Source of the DNA: Armatimonadota bacterium
GTDB lineage: Bacteria; Armatimonadota; UBA5829; DTJY01
Direction of reading: 5' to 3'
Assembly: GCA_017993055.1 (NCBI GenBank)
Contig: JAGONM010000014.1
Location: 17,978 to 81,977, forward strand
DNA: 64,000 nt
Shown one piece after another: positions 34,095-43,300 of the stretch. A model generated the notes under the pieces. That model ran no database searches, was not told the origin of the DNA, and was given only the letters and a program-made list of their open reading frames with translations. Numbering within the stretch: the first letter of the stretch is position 1; every line of letters begins with the position of its first letter. Both the position numbers and the translations under genes were made by a program.

Positions 34095-35000
34095 ATGACC
34101 AACAACGAGACAACGACCGCACCGAGCGCTTCGCGGAACGGCAATACGATCCTCGAACTTCGCAAGCTTGACCTGGTGTTTGCCGCAATCCTGCTGATCG
34201 TCTTCGGTTGGCTGTACATGCCGGTTTTCAAGTGGTGGTACGGCGTGTGGATGGCAAAGGAGAGCAACTACTCTCACGGCATACTCATCCCGCTGATCTT
34301 CGCATTCGTCGTATGGCTCAAAAGGAGGGCCATCGCCGCCGTGCCGATACGACCGTGCGCGTGGGGCTACGCGATTGTGATACCGGCGCTCTTCCTCGTC
34401 ATGTTCTCCGCGATGGCGAACTCCGCGAGCATAAGGGGAATGCTCTTCCCGATACTCCTCGGCGGCTTTGTGCTCGTACTCCTCGGCAAGGCGATGCTGA
34501 AGGAACTCGCGTTTCCTATACTCTACCTCTATTTCATGGCCGTTCTGCCCGGGAACCTCCTGGGGCCGGCCTCCTTCCGGATTCAGATGTGGTCCACGAC
34601 TGGAGCGGCGACGATCCTGAATCTGATCGGCATCGATGCCGTGCAGGCGGGACAGGTGCTCACCCTGCCGAACGGGGTGGAAGCGCGTGTTGCGGAGGCC
34701 TGCAGCGGCTTCCGCCTGCTGATATCCCTTTTCGCGTTCTCCGTGCTCTTTGCGTACCTGAAGGAGGGCCCTTGGTGGGGGTTGATCTTGCTCGTGGCGA
34801 TCACCCTCCCGCTGAGCGTCTTTGCCAATGCCATCCGCATAACCATGGTCTGTCTCGTCGGCCAGTGGAGAGGGGCCGAGGCGATGCACGCCTTCCATGA
34901 CTGGTCGGGCTACATCGTCCTGCTTCTCGTGCTCATGTGCCTGCCGTTCCTTGCGAGGTTGTTCAGATGTCGAGATTTCAAGCCCATGCTATTCTCCTGA
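34095..35000 (+). CDS. Exosortase (EpsH/XrtA-like membrane protease-transpeptidase)
   Basis: 301 residues with about eight membrane helices. The catalytic set of exosortases is visible: Cys203 in EACSG, Arg248 in NAIRI, and His268 in FHDWSG, plus the N-terminal SHGILIPL. Exosortases recognise the C-terminal PEP-CTERM sorting signal of exported proteins and probably anchor them to the surface or extracellular polymer. Its 3' end overlaps the EpsI gene by 34 bases. ATG 34095 is preferred (GGAG at 9 bases); an in-frame ATG at 34080 lacks a site. No PEP-CTERM substrate is encoded in this window, so targets must lie elsewhere. Confidence 0.93.
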   Translation: MTNNETTTAPSASRNGNTILELRKLDLVFAAILLIVFGWLYMPVFKWWYGVWMAKESNYSHGILIPLIFAFVVWLKRRAIAAVPIRPCAWGYAIVIPALFLVMFSAMANSASIRGMLFPILLGGFVLVLLGKAMLKELAFPILYLYFMAVLPGNLLGPASFRIQMWSTTGAATILNLIGIDAVQAGQVLTLPNGVEARVAEACSGFRLLISLFAFSVLFAYLKEGPWWGLILLVAITLPLSVFANAIRITMVCLVGQWRGAEAMHAFHDWSGYIVLLLVLMCLPFLARLFRCRDFKPMLFS

Positions 35001-35626
35001 TAGTCCTGTGTTCGCTGGCTCTCGGTTTCACTTGGTCGGTCGCGCCGAGCGATAGGAACCGCGTTACCACCGATTTCGCTCGAATCCCGCTGGAGTTCGG
35101 CCACTGGGTGATCTACGACGATACCGGCTTCGACGAGGAGACCAAGCGTCTCCTGCCGTCCAGCAGCCTTATGTACCGGTGGTACGAGCACGACGAGGCC
35201 GATGTGAAGGTCGGGCTGGCCATCGTCTACGGGGTGGACCTCGGGAACTTCCACCAGCCTGAGATATGCCTCGAAGGCCAGGGTTGGCGCGGGCAGACGA
35301 GGCGCATGGTCAAGATTCGCGACGAGGAGTCCGGCAAGACCTTCGACGCCATGAGCATGGTCATGGAGCACTCCGCGCAGGGTCGAGTGGCATGGCTCTA
35401 CTGGTTCATGTCCGAGGGCGCCACCTCTACCTCGCTCGGCAACTACAAGACGCGGGTGATGGTAAACCGGCTGATGCTGAAGCAGGTTCGGCCGTCCGCC
35501 ATGATCCGGATCTCCGCGCCCGTGACGAGCACCGACGAGGAGTCCGAGTCGCATCTCGTTGATTTCGCCCAGTCGGTCCTGCCGTATCTGAAGAAGGAGT
35601 TCTACGCCGGCGCCGCGAGCGAGTAG
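34967..35626 (+). CDS. epsI: EpsI-family exosortase-associated protein
   Basis: 219 residues with one N-terminal membrane or signal segment (HAILLIVLCSLALGFTWSV) and a periplasmic domain. The pattern PLEFGHWVIYDD, then YGVDLGNFHQPEICLEGQGW, is the EpsI/DUF3485 signature (G-x-x-x-H-x-P-x-x-C). EpsI is found almost only next to exosortases in exopolysaccharide loci, and some exosortases carry it as a fused domain. Its biochemical role is not settled. The start at 34967 lies inside the exosortase gene, which suggests coupled translation. Confidence 0.88.
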   Translation: MSRFQAHAILLIVLCSLALGFTWSVAPSDRNRVTTDFARIPLEFGHWVIYDDTGFDEETKRLLPSSSLMYRWYEHDEADVKVGLAIVYGVDLGNFHQPEICLEGQGWRGQTRRMVKIRDEESGKTFDAMSMVMEHSAQGRVAWLYWFMSEGATSTSLGNYKTRVMVNRLMLKQVRPSAMIRISAPVTSTDEESESHLVDFAQSVLPYLKKEFYAGAASE

Positions 35627-35672
35627 CTGCGGGTCTTTCCGATGCCGTCTCCAGCGTCTTGGTGCGCTTTCT

Positions 35673-37145
35673 ATGCTCGATCAACTCAAGAAACTTGTCG
35701 GACATTCCGCGGTATACGGCTTCGGGGTGATGAGTCTGAAGATTTCTCCGCTGATTCTCACCCCATTGTTCTTGCACAGGTTCTCCCGATCTCAGTATGG
35801 CACGATGGAGGTGCTGAACACATTTTCCGCCAATCTGCAGGTCGTAATGATGCTCGGCATCGGTTCGGTGCTCATAAAAGTGTACATGAACGATTGCCGG
35901 GATCAGCGGGAAAAGCGGGAACTAATGAGTTCCGTGCTGGGGTTCGCCGTGGCGCTCGGCATAGCGCTGGTGATCGTTTCCTACTTTGCCAGGGGTTTCC
36001 TCGCATCACTGCTCATCAGCAGCTCGACTCAGGGCATTCTGGTCCTCCTCACAGCCGTATCCTGCGCTTTCATCTTCGTTGACCGGCTGGCGGTGCTGGC
36101 CATCAGGGCAAAGCAGTGGCCCGGATGGTATCTGGTCATCAACTTCGCCCACGTGATCGCCGTAGTCGGTCTGAACCTGTATCTGGTTGGGTATCTCAGG
36201 TGGGGGGTATACGGTACTCAGCTTGCGGCTGTTCTGGTCGCGGCGTTTACGGTCGCCATGGGGCTGATTCTGATTCGAAGCGATCTCGGCTTGCAGTTCT
36301 CGTGGCCTAGACTGCGCTACGTGCTGACGCTGTCTCTGCCTCTCATCCCGGTATCTCTGGCCCCTTGGGTTTTGAACTCATCCGACAGATACTTTCTGAC
36401 AGCTATGCACGGTCTCGATGCCACGGGCATATACGGCGTTGGATACAAGTTCGGGCAGATGACAACCACAATGATCGTTCAGGCGTTCCAACTGGCTTGG
36501 AGTCCGCTCTTCTTCGCTAACGCAAACACACCCACCGGCCCGCAGTTCTGTGCAAGCGTACTCAAGTACTACCTCACATGTCTGATCGCGATGGCGTTGG
36601 CAGTGTCCGTCTTTGCGCCCGAACTGCTGAGAGTCATGGGTAAGCAGCAGTTCTGGAGCGCCGCCGCCTACGTGCCTTGGATCGCGCTGGCCTACGTGCT
36701 GTATGGACTGCACTTCTTCACCGTGCCGCTCTTCATCCAGGCCAACAGGGGGGCTGCCCTCAGCGTGCTTATGATCGTCATAGCTGGGCTGAATCTCGCG
36801 CTCAACTTTGTGCTGATCAAGTACTATGCAACTGATGGGGCCGTGGCGGCCACCGTGATCTGTTTTGCGCTGCTCGCGGTCTACAGCGTCGTCTACGCGA
36901 ATCGGGCGTATGCGGTCCCTTATCCTGTAGCGGATATACTGAAGGCCGCGGCGGTATCGCTCGCGATATTCTTCGTGTACCGGACATTCCTGGCCCATTC
37001 CTGGTCCACTCTGCTGCTCAAGAGTACGTCGGCAGCTCTGTTTCCCGTGGCACTCTACGCGGCAGGGTACTTCAACGACAAGGAGAAGAGCATCCTGCGT
37101 CGGATTCCCGGCAAGGTTGCAGGAATAATACGCTCGTCTCGATAG
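35673..37145 (+). CDS. Oligosaccharide flippase, Wzx type (MOP superfamily)
   Basis: 490 residues with 12 to 14 membrane helices and the N-terminal pattern of Wzx flippases (GHSAVYGFGVMSLKISPLILTPLFLHRFSRSQYGTME in pieces). It should move the lipid-linked repeat unit across the inner membrane. The position directly after the exosortase pair and before the methyltransferase and polymerase fits a Wzx/Wzy-dependent pathway, together with the Wzc-like and Wza-like genes. Substrate specificity cannot be inferred. It is the only flippase in the operon. Confidence 0.88.
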   Translation: MLDQLKKLVGHSAVYGFGVMSLKISPLILTPLFLHRFSRSQYGTMEVLNTFSANLQVVMMLGIGSVLIKVYMNDCRDQREKRELMSSVLGFAVALGIALVIVSYFARGFLASLLISSSTQGILVLLTAVSCAFIFVDRLAVLAIRAKQWPGWYLVINFAHVIAVVGLNLYLVGYLRWGVYGTQLAAVLVAAFTVAMGLILIRSDLGLQFSWPRLRYVLTLSLPLIPVSLAPWVLNSSDRYFLTAMHGLDATGIYGVGYKFGQMTTTMIVQAFQLAWSPLFFANANTPTGPQFCASVLKYYLTCLIAMALAVSVFAPELLRVMGKQQFWSAAAYVPWIALAYVLYGLHFFTVPLFIQANRGAALSVLMIVIAGLNLALNFVLIKYYATDGAVAATVICFALLAVYSVVYANRAYAVPYPVADILKAAAVSLAIFFVYRTFLAHSWSTLLLKSTSAALFPVALYAAGYFNDKEKSILRRIPGKVAGIIRSSR

Positions 37146-37165
37146 TCGCGCAATAAGGCGGATTC

Positions 37166-38053
37166 ATGATCGCGAACACAAACACGGACACTGATGTTGA
37201 CACCGCGCTCAGGCGTTTCTTGGATCTGCGCGAGGAGGAGTACAGAAGCCTCTCGACGTCACTCGCCCGCGAGGAACTCGAAGTCTTTGACTCGTACTAC
37301 CCGAAGTCGCTCTATCTGCCGCCCTCAGGTGCGAGTGGTGATCGCTTCCGTCTGCGCTTTGCCAGGGGGTATCTGCGCTACATCGCATCCGAACTGATCC
37401 GGGATCGGGATCGAAAGCCCTATGTCTTTGATGCCGGTAGTGGCCTTGGTACAGAGAGCCTGCTCTTCGCCACTCTGGGCGCGCGCGTTTTCAGCGTTGA
37501 CCTGAAGAGGGAAAGACGCAAAGTTGCCGAGAAGCGTCGAACATTCTACGAACAGGCGCTTGACATCCAGCTTGACATAGAGTTCCGAACGGATTCGGTA
37601 TTCAACATTCCCCGCGAACCGCAGTTCGATTACGTATGGAGCAACCAGTCCATATCCCATATTGATCCGGCAGAGGACTTCGTCGAGATGGCCCGGGACG
37701 TGTTGCTTCCCGGGGGCCAACTCGTTGTCTCAGATTCCAACGGCAATCTTCTGGGCAGGCTCGCCCTGCTGCGACGACGAGGGCTGAAGGTGCACAAGAC
37801 GTTCAAGATGGGTGATACTGGGGAGGAAGTCCCATACGCGGACGAGCGGACTTTCAGCTTCGGACAGATTCAGGAGTTGCTCAGGAAAAGCGGCCTGGAT
37901 GTCGTCCATGCCGAGTGCATGGGGTTTCTCAGAGGCAGAACCGGAGAATGGGTGTTCCGGCATCTCGTTCAGCGGCTTGACAGGATGCCGGTACTCGCCA
38001 CGAATCTTGGTCGGCTCTACGTGGTCGCCGGCCGCAAGCCGTCAGAGTCGTGA
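37166..38053 (+). CDS. Class I SAM-dependent methyltransferase
   Basis: 295 residues. The SAM-binding motif I is YVFDAGSGLGTESLLFA (about 89-105), followed by the acidic VFSVDLK at the end of strand 2, and the post-motif FDYVWSNQSISHIDPAEDFVEM. The last strand region LLPGGQLVVSD is typical. A likely job is methylation of the polysaccharide or of its terminal sugar (capping), judged only from its place between flippase and polymerase. The first 60 residues are an extra helical domain. Confidence 0.85.
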   Translation: MIANTNTDTDVDTALRRFLDLREEEYRSLSTSLAREELEVFDSYYPKSLYLPPSGASGDRFRLRFARGYLRYIASELIRDRDRKPYVFDAGSGLGTESLLFATLGARVFSVDLKRERRKVAEKRRTFYEQALDIQLDIEFRTDSVFNIPREPQFDYVWSNQSISHIDPAEDFVEMARDVLLPGGQLVVSDSNGNLLGRLALLRRRGLKVHKTFKMGDTGEEVPYADERTFSFGQIQELLRKSGLDVVHAECMGFLRGRTGEWVFRHLVQRLDRMPVLATNLGRLYVVAGRKPSES

Positions 38054-38083
38054 ATCTGTTTCGTCTATCGTGAGGTAGATTTC

Positions 38084-39790
38084 ATGCTGCTTTCGAGGAG
38101 CCTGAAGAAGAAAATACGCGAAATGGCGAGCAGACGAATCTGGGCGCCTGCCGCCTCGGTCCTCGTCCGTATAGGCGGATCGCCGCTCGCGCAGAGTATC
38201 GCCCGGCTGAGGGTGACGCGAGTCCTTGCGGCCGCGATCTCCTTCACATTGCAGGTGATAGTGTTCGGCGCGTGGCGCCTTCTGAAGCGGGCCTGGCGAT
38301 GGGTCCGCGGCATAGTCAAGAAGTACGAGATCACTGGATGGGTGCTTACGGTCATCGCCTCGGCGGGTCTGGCCGGTGTGCTGTTCATGCAACCCGTCTA
38401 CCTCAAACTGCTTCTCGGCGCGATCGGGCTCCTGGCATACGCGCTGATCACGTTCAGCCGGCCGCTCGTGGGTCTTCTGATCTGGCTCATCACATCGCTC
38501 GTCGTCGGCAACTTCTTCCAGATCAAGTTCATGCCGGGCACTCCCGTCGTCACCGCCGACCGGCTCTTCATGATGGTGATGCTGGCCGCTATGCTCGCGG
38601 AGGCCAAGCGTTCCCAGGAATTTCCGAAGCTGACTCTTCTCCACCTTGCGATGTTCCTGTTCATCGGCACCATGCTGCTCGCCACATTTGCGTCCCAGAA
38701 GCCGAGGCAGGCGGCCCAGAGCGTCATGGACAGCTATCTCATGCCGATACTCGTCTACCTTTTCGCCCGCCGGTGGGTGAGCAACAGGAATGACCTGCGT
38801 CTCGTCTTCGTGAGTGTGATCCTGGTCGGAGTCTATCTGGCGGGATTCGGCATCCCGGAGTACCTGACACATAAGAACCTCTTCCGCATATACGGGACCG
38901 CGTGGCAGGAACTGGAGCTCGGCGCGGTCCGGGTCCAGGGGCCTGCCAGATCGCCCCAGGAGTTCGGGATGGTGGTCGCCGCCGCCTGGTTCCTGGCCGT
39001 GATTCGGGCGGCTGATCCTGTCTGGAAGCAGAGGCGCGTCCTCTACTGGATACTCGCGGTGATGATGGGGTTTGCCATGCTCTATACCCTCAGGCGCAGC
39101 ATCTACGTAGGCTGGGTGCTCGGCACCGCCGTCCTGCTGTTCGGAAGCCGTGACTTCCGCCGGATAATGGCCCCGGTGATCGTCTTCGGCGCGATAGCGG
39201 TCGCCGCTTTCTGGGGGCCCATCACCTCCCACCCTATCGTCAAGGGTCGTGTCACATCCGTAACCGAGATGTACGGCCGCGCGATCGTGTATACGACCTC
39301 GGTTCAGATCATAAAGGAAAACCCGCTGTTCGGAATAGGTGTGCAGAACTATGGCGAAAGAGCACGCGAGTACCTTCGTCCTTACGGCGATATCATGCCT
39401 CACCACGGCGCCAGGCTTACGTCTCCGCACAACTCATACCTGAAGATAGCCGTCGAGGGAGGCGCGCTCGCATTTGTGCCGTTTGTCGCGATGCTGGTCG
39501 GAATGCTGGCCTATTCGGTTACGGCCTATCGCCGCGCGCCGCCGGGCGTTCTCGGGAAGGGCTTCGTGCTGGCCTTCTGGGCGCTTGCCGCCGGTCACCT
39601 GTCTCAGGCCCTTACAACCGACGCATTCTTCTTCTGTCCGTACCTGAGCGCGCTGTACTTCCTTATGTTCGGCTGCATCGCCGGTGCGTACCTGAGACCC
39701 GAACCGGCGGCGGAAGTCGCCCTTGATGCCGCAGGCGGGGCTGCCGGCCGATTCCCGCGCAAGGCACGCCCGGCGCCGGTCCGGAACTAG
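38084..39790 (+). CDS. O-antigen polymerase/ligase family protein (Wzy-like)
   Basis: 568 residues with about 12 membrane helices. The family-typical large periplasmic loop near the C-terminal third contains ITSHPIVKGRVTSVTEMYGR and the conserved LTSPHNSYLKIAVEGGALAFVPF with its His and Asn. N-terminal 60 residues are basic and cytoplasmic (SLKKKIREMASRRIW). It probably polymerises lipid-linked repeat units in the periplasm, completing the Wzx/Wzy system. A ligase role cannot be excluded, but no lipopolysaccharide core genes are nearby. GAGG lies 8 bases before the ATG. Confidence 0.87.
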   Translation: MLLSRSLKKKIREMASRRIWAPAASVLVRIGGSPLAQSIARLRVTRVLAAAISFTLQVIVFGAWRLLKRAWRWVRGIVKKYEITGWVLTVIASAGLAGVLFMQPVYLKLLLGAIGLLAYALITFSRPLVGLLIWLITSLVVGNFFQIKFMPGTPVVTADRLFMMVMLAAMLAEAKRSQEFPKLTLLHLAMFLFIGTMLLATFASQKPRQAAQSVMDSYLMPILVYLFARRWVSNRNDLRLVFVSVILVGVYLAGFGIPEYLTHKNLFRIYGTAWQELELGAVRVQGPARSPQEFGMVVAAAWFLAVIRAADPVWKQRRVLYWILAVMMGFAMLYTLRRSIYVGWVLGTAVLLFGSRDFRRIMAPVIVFGAIAVAAFWGPITSHPIVKGRVTSVTEMYGRAIVYTTSVQIIKENPLFGIGVQNYGERAREYLRPYGDIMPHHGARLTSPHNSYLKIAVEGGALAFVPFVAMLVGMLAYSVTAYRRAPPGVLGKGFVLAFWALAAGHLSQALTTDAFFFCPYLSALYFLMFGCIAGAYLRPEPAAEVALDAAGGAAGRFPRKARPAPVRN

Positions 39791-39838
39791 AGCTCGGGCG
39801 ACCCGCGAAGCTCCGATCGCACACGGAGGAAGCGCATA

Positions 39839-41017
39839 GTGAACTGTGATTCGATCTCCGCGACCGGACGAATGCCGAAGGTCTGCTTCGTAAGTTGTTC
39901 GTTGCGGATGCGCGGTCTGCTGCACCGGGTACCCGATACGCCCACCGGCGGGGCGGAGTTCCAGCAGGTCATCATGGCTCGCGCCCTCGCAGCCGCCGGA
40001 ACGCCTGTCGAGTTCCTTCTGCTGTCCGAAGACGGCTTCGACGCTGAGGTGACCGACGACGGAATACCGGTAAATCTCGGCATCAGATCGCCTGTCGGGA
40101 ACAGGTTTTTGCGGACGGCAAAGGCGCTGTTCAGTGTCCTGCATTCCGTCCGCAGAGTACGCGCCGACGTCTACTATGTCCGGGGAGCGTGCGCGGAAGC
40201 AGGCTACACGGGCCTCGCGTCCAGGCTCTGTCGCAAGGTGTTCGTATTCGGTGTTGCTCATAACCGGGATCTCGACGGCGGTCACGCGTCAGGCATGAAC
40301 GCTCTCAACCGGTGGCTCTATAACGCGGCGATCAGGGGCGCGTCGGCTGTGTTCGTCCAGACTGAGGAGCAGATGCGCCTTCTGCACAGCCGTTACGGGC
40401 GGGAAGGCATCCTCATCCGGAACATGTGTCCGATTGATCGCGCGCCGGATGACGGCATGGAACGCGACACCATCCTCTGGGTGGGCCGGTTCAGGCCGGT
40501 CAAGCGTCCTGAATGGGTGGTCGAGCTGGCATCGCGCATCCCGGACCGGCGGTTCGAGATGATCGGCGGGTTCAACGAAGCAGACCGCCCGCTCTGGCAG
40601 AGGGTCGTTGACGGCGCCGACGGGCTCGGCAATTTGAGACTTGCGGGGCAGGTCTCGGCGGGCGAAACGGAGTCTTACTACCGGCGAGCCATGATGCTCG
40701 TGCTTACCTCGGAAGCGGAGGGATTCCCGAACGTCTTCCTGGAAGCGTGCAGAGCCGGGATACCGACGGTCACCACCTTTGACCCCGATGGCCTGATAGC
40801 CGCTCGGGGCCTTGGGTATCACTGTGGCGATATCGAGGAACTGATCGCCAGGGTCAGGGAACTCGCCGAGGACGAACAGACGCGCCGGGAGATGGGCAGG
40901 CGCGCCTTCGAATACGTGAGGGATAATCATTCTACTGAGGCGGTCGCCGCGCGGCTGATCGAGACGTTCGGCCGCCTGGCCGCCGACAGGTCGCGCGTAT
41001 CATCAGGCAGGAAATGA
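39839..41017 (+). CDS. Glycosyltransferase family 4
   Basis: 392 residues, GT-B fold. The N-terminal nucleotide-binding half contains DTPTGGAEFQQVIMARALAAAG, and the C-terminal GT1 domain contains ILWVGRFRPVKRPEWVVELA, the MIGGF turn, and the E-x7-E type motif LTSEAEGFPNVFLEACRAGIPTV. It adds a sugar with retention of configuration during repeat-unit assembly. The GTG start has GGAGGA upstream. It resembles its immediate neighbour (41014) in the sequence FPNVFLEACRAGIP versus FPNTFLQSWSRGIP and in the DPDGLI motif, so the two probably arose by duplication. It overlaps that gene by four bases. Confidence 0.9.
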   Translation: MNCDSISATGRMPKVCFVSCSLRMRGLLHRVPDTPTGGAEFQQVIMARALAAAGTPVEFLLLSEDGFDAEVTDDGIPVNLGIRSPVGNRFLRTAKALFSVLHSVRRVRADVYYVRGACAEAGYTGLASRLCRKVFVFGVAHNRDLDGGHASGMNALNRWLYNAAIRGASAVFVQTEEQMRLLHSRYGREGILIRNMCPIDRAPDDGMERDTILWVGRFRPVKRPEWVVELASRIPDRRFEMIGGFNEADRPLWQRVVDGADGLGNLRLAGQVSAGETESYYRRAMMLVLTSEAEGFPNVFLEACRAGIPTVTTFDPDGLIAARGLGYHCGDIEELIARVRELAEDEQTRREMGRRAFEYVRDNHSTEAVAARLIETFGRLAADRSRVSSGRK

Positions 41018-42153
41018 ACAACGAGTTCGCGGACAGAAGATACCGGGTCTGCCTCATCTCCACCTCTCCCATCCTGAGCAAGCTGCTGCTCGGGATGAAG
41101 CCTGATTTCATGGGAGGGGCCGAAGTCCAGCAGACCCTGATCGTGGAGATGCTGAAAGACATCGGATGCGAGGTATCAGCGCTTGTGCACGACTTCGGCC
41201 AGCAGGATGAGGTCGTTACTCCTGAAGGACTCAGGCTGATCAAGGCCTACCGTCCGGGCGGCAAGTGGAAGTGGCTGTTGAAACCCTGGAAATATCCCAT
41301 GTGGCTGGCGATCAAGCGTGCCGATGCCAATCTCTACTATCAACGAGCCACCGGGACCATGACAGGGGTTCTGGCGATGCTGTGCAGGCGGTTCGGGCGT
41401 CCGTTCGTCCACGCCACTTCGATAGACCTCGATCTCGACGGCACCAAAGAGAGTCGCCTCAACCCGATGAAGCGCATGGTCTACAGGCATGGTATTCGGC
41501 ACGCGGAAATGATAGTCGTCCAGACCGATCAGCAGAACAGCGATCTGAAGCGGCGCTTCGGGCGAGAGGGGTTCATCATCAGGAACACCTTCTCGATTCC
41601 GGAGCACGAGCCTTCGCCCGGTCGAAGCGCCGTCCTCTGGGTCGGCAGTTTCCGGGATCACAAGCATCCTGAGATGTTCCTGCAAGTTGCTCGGCGGCTT
41701 CCCGACGTGCAGTTCCTGATGGTCGGAGGGGCGTATCACTCTCACCCGCAGCTCTTCGATGGCATCATGAAGCAGTCTGAGAGCGTGCCGAACATCGAGC
41801 TGACCGGTCTGGTGCCCTACGACGAAGTCGGGACGCACTTCGACAGGGCGGCGCTGTTCGTCTGCACGTCCGAGATGGAAGGCTTCCCGAACACTTTCCT
41901 GCAGTCCTGGAGCCGCGGCATCCCGGTCATATCCACCGTGGATCCCGACGGCCTGATTCAGCGGTACGACCTCGGCAGGTTCTGTGAGTCGCTCGACGAT
42001 GTCGTCGAGGCCGTACGGCATCTGTCCTCGGATTCGCAGGCGCGCGACGACATAGGCTCCCGCGCGCGGGAGTACGTCAGGCTGAACCACCATCCGGACG
42101 CAGTGAAGGCCCGCTATCGTGAACTGATCGAAACGGCTATGGGGCAGAGATGA
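41014..42153 (+). CDS. Glycosyltransferase family 4, paralogue of the preceding gene
   Basis: 379 residues, GT-B fold. Seen: MGGAEVQQTLIVEMLKDIG at the N-terminus, AVLWVGSFRDHKHPEMFLQVA, FLMVGGAYHSHP and CTSEMEGFPNTFLQSWSRGIPVISTVDPDGL. It shares GR-EG-IIRN and the DPDGLI segments with its upstream neighbour. It starts at an ATGA overlap and ends in another with the next gene, so the three glycosyltransferases should be translated in a fixed ratio. The acceptor sugar is unknown. Confidence 0.9.
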   Translation: MNNEFADRRYRVCLISTSPILSKLLLGMKPDFMGGAEVQQTLIVEMLKDIGCEVSALVHDFGQQDEVVTPEGLRLIKAYRPGGKWKWLLKPWKYPMWLAIKRADANLYYQRATGTMTGVLAMLCRRFGRPFVHATSIDLDLDGTKESRLNPMKRMVYRHGIRHAEMIVVQTDQQNSDLKRRFGREGFIIRNTFSIPEHEPSPGRSAVLWVGSFRDHKHPEMFLQVARRLPDVQFLMVGGAYHSHPQLFDGIMKQSESVPNIELTGLVPYDEVGTHFDRAALFVCTSEMEGFPNTFLQSWSRGIPVISTVDPDGLIQRYDLGRFCESLDDVVEAVRHLSSDSQARDDIGSRAREYVRLNHHPDAVKARYRELIETAMGQR

Positions 42154-43295
42154 ACCGCGAGCAGGCAAACCGAATCACGGTCGCTCATCTGATCGGGCGT
42201 CTCAATATAGGCGGCGCGGAGGAGCAGTTGGTCTCTCTCGCGCCGGAGTTCGACGCTGGGCGCTTTCGAGTAATCGTGTGCGTTCTTCAGCCCGGGGGAA
42301 CCTTGGAGAATCGCCTCGAAGCCGCCGATGTTAAGTACCATTCGTTCGGTTTTCGCCTTCGCAGCGCTCCTCTGGCGGTCTTGCGGATATGCTCCTTCTT
42401 GAAGCGGGAGAGGGTAGACGTACTCCACATGCATATGTATCATGCCGCGCTGTACGGGCGGATCGCGGGGCTCTTGGCCAGGGTGCCGGTGATGATCACG
42501 ACGGACCATGGCAAGGGGATGTGGAAGAAGCCGTGGCAGGTTGCTTTCGAGCGATACATGGTGAGGCACACGGCCCTGCGGATCGGCGTCTCTCAAGACG
42601 TAGCAGATATCATCCGCAACCGCGAGCGTGTCCCCGACGATAAACTGATAGTCGTTCGTAACGGTGTGAACGCAGAGCGTTTCCGCGCAGGCGAGGCGGA
42701 ACGAGCATCGGTACGGACCGAACTCGGGGTCACAGAACATACGTTTCTGGTCGGCACACTTGCGCGTCTCGTCGAACCGAAGGCGCTCCACGTGATGATC
42801 GAAGCCGTCTCGATTGCGTCGAAGGACGTGCCGGGCATCCGCCTCCTGATCGTTGGTGACGGGCCGCTTCGCGCGGAACTCGACAAGTGTGCCTCCGACC
42901 TCGGCGTCCGTGACGGGGTGATCTTCACTGGCGCGAGGAGCGACGTCCCGGGATTGCTCGCCGCGATGGATGTGTTCGCGCTTTCCTCGATCCGCGAGGG
43001 TCTGCCGATATCACTGCTCGAGGCGATGGCGGCCGGCAAACCGATCGTCGCTACGAGGGTGGGGGGCATTCCCGATGTGATCGCCGACCGCGAAGACGGC
43101 CTGCTGGTCGAGCCGGACGCACCGCAGGCATTCGCCGATGCGATATGTGACCTGGCTGCCGATGCCGATCTGGCGTCCCGGCTCGGGCAACGCGCGGCGG
43201 AGAAGGCGGAGTCGGATTACTCAGTCAAGGCCACCGCCCGAAAGCTGGAAGAGATATATGCGCGGTTGTCCGCGGGTCAGTCCGCCGCCGGATAG
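42150..43295 (+). CDS. Glycosyltransferase family 4
   Basis: 381 residues. GT4 hallmarks: IGRLNIGGAEEQLVSLAPEFD at the start, HMHMYHAALYGRIAGLLA, TTDHGKGMWKKPW, VVRNGVNAERF, TLARLVEPKALHVMIEAV, and the nucleotide-sugar site SSIREGLPISLLEAMAAGKPIVATRVGGIPD. This is closer to capsule and teichuronic acid GT4 enzymes than the two previous genes. It overlaps the upstream gene by four bases and is 5 bases from the deacetylase gene. Confidence 0.9.
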   Translation: MNREQANRITVAHLIGRLNIGGAEEQLVSLAPEFDAGRFRVIVCVLQPGGTLENRLEAADVKYHSFGFRLRSAPLAVLRICSFLKRERVDVLHMHMYHAALYGRIAGLLARVPVMITTDHGKGMWKKPWQVAFERYMVRHTALRIGVSQDVADIIRNRERVPDDKLIVVRNGVNAERFRAGEAERASVRTELGVTEHTFLVGTLARLVEPKALHVMIEAVSIASKDVPGIRLLIVGDGPLRAELDKCASDLGVRDGVIFTGARSDVPGLLAAMDVFALSSIREGLPISLLEAMAAGKPIVATRVGGIPDVIADREDGLLVEPDAPQAFADAICDLAADADLASRLGQRAAEKAESDYSVKATARKLEEIYARLSAGQSAAG

Positions 43296-43300
43296 ACTAT

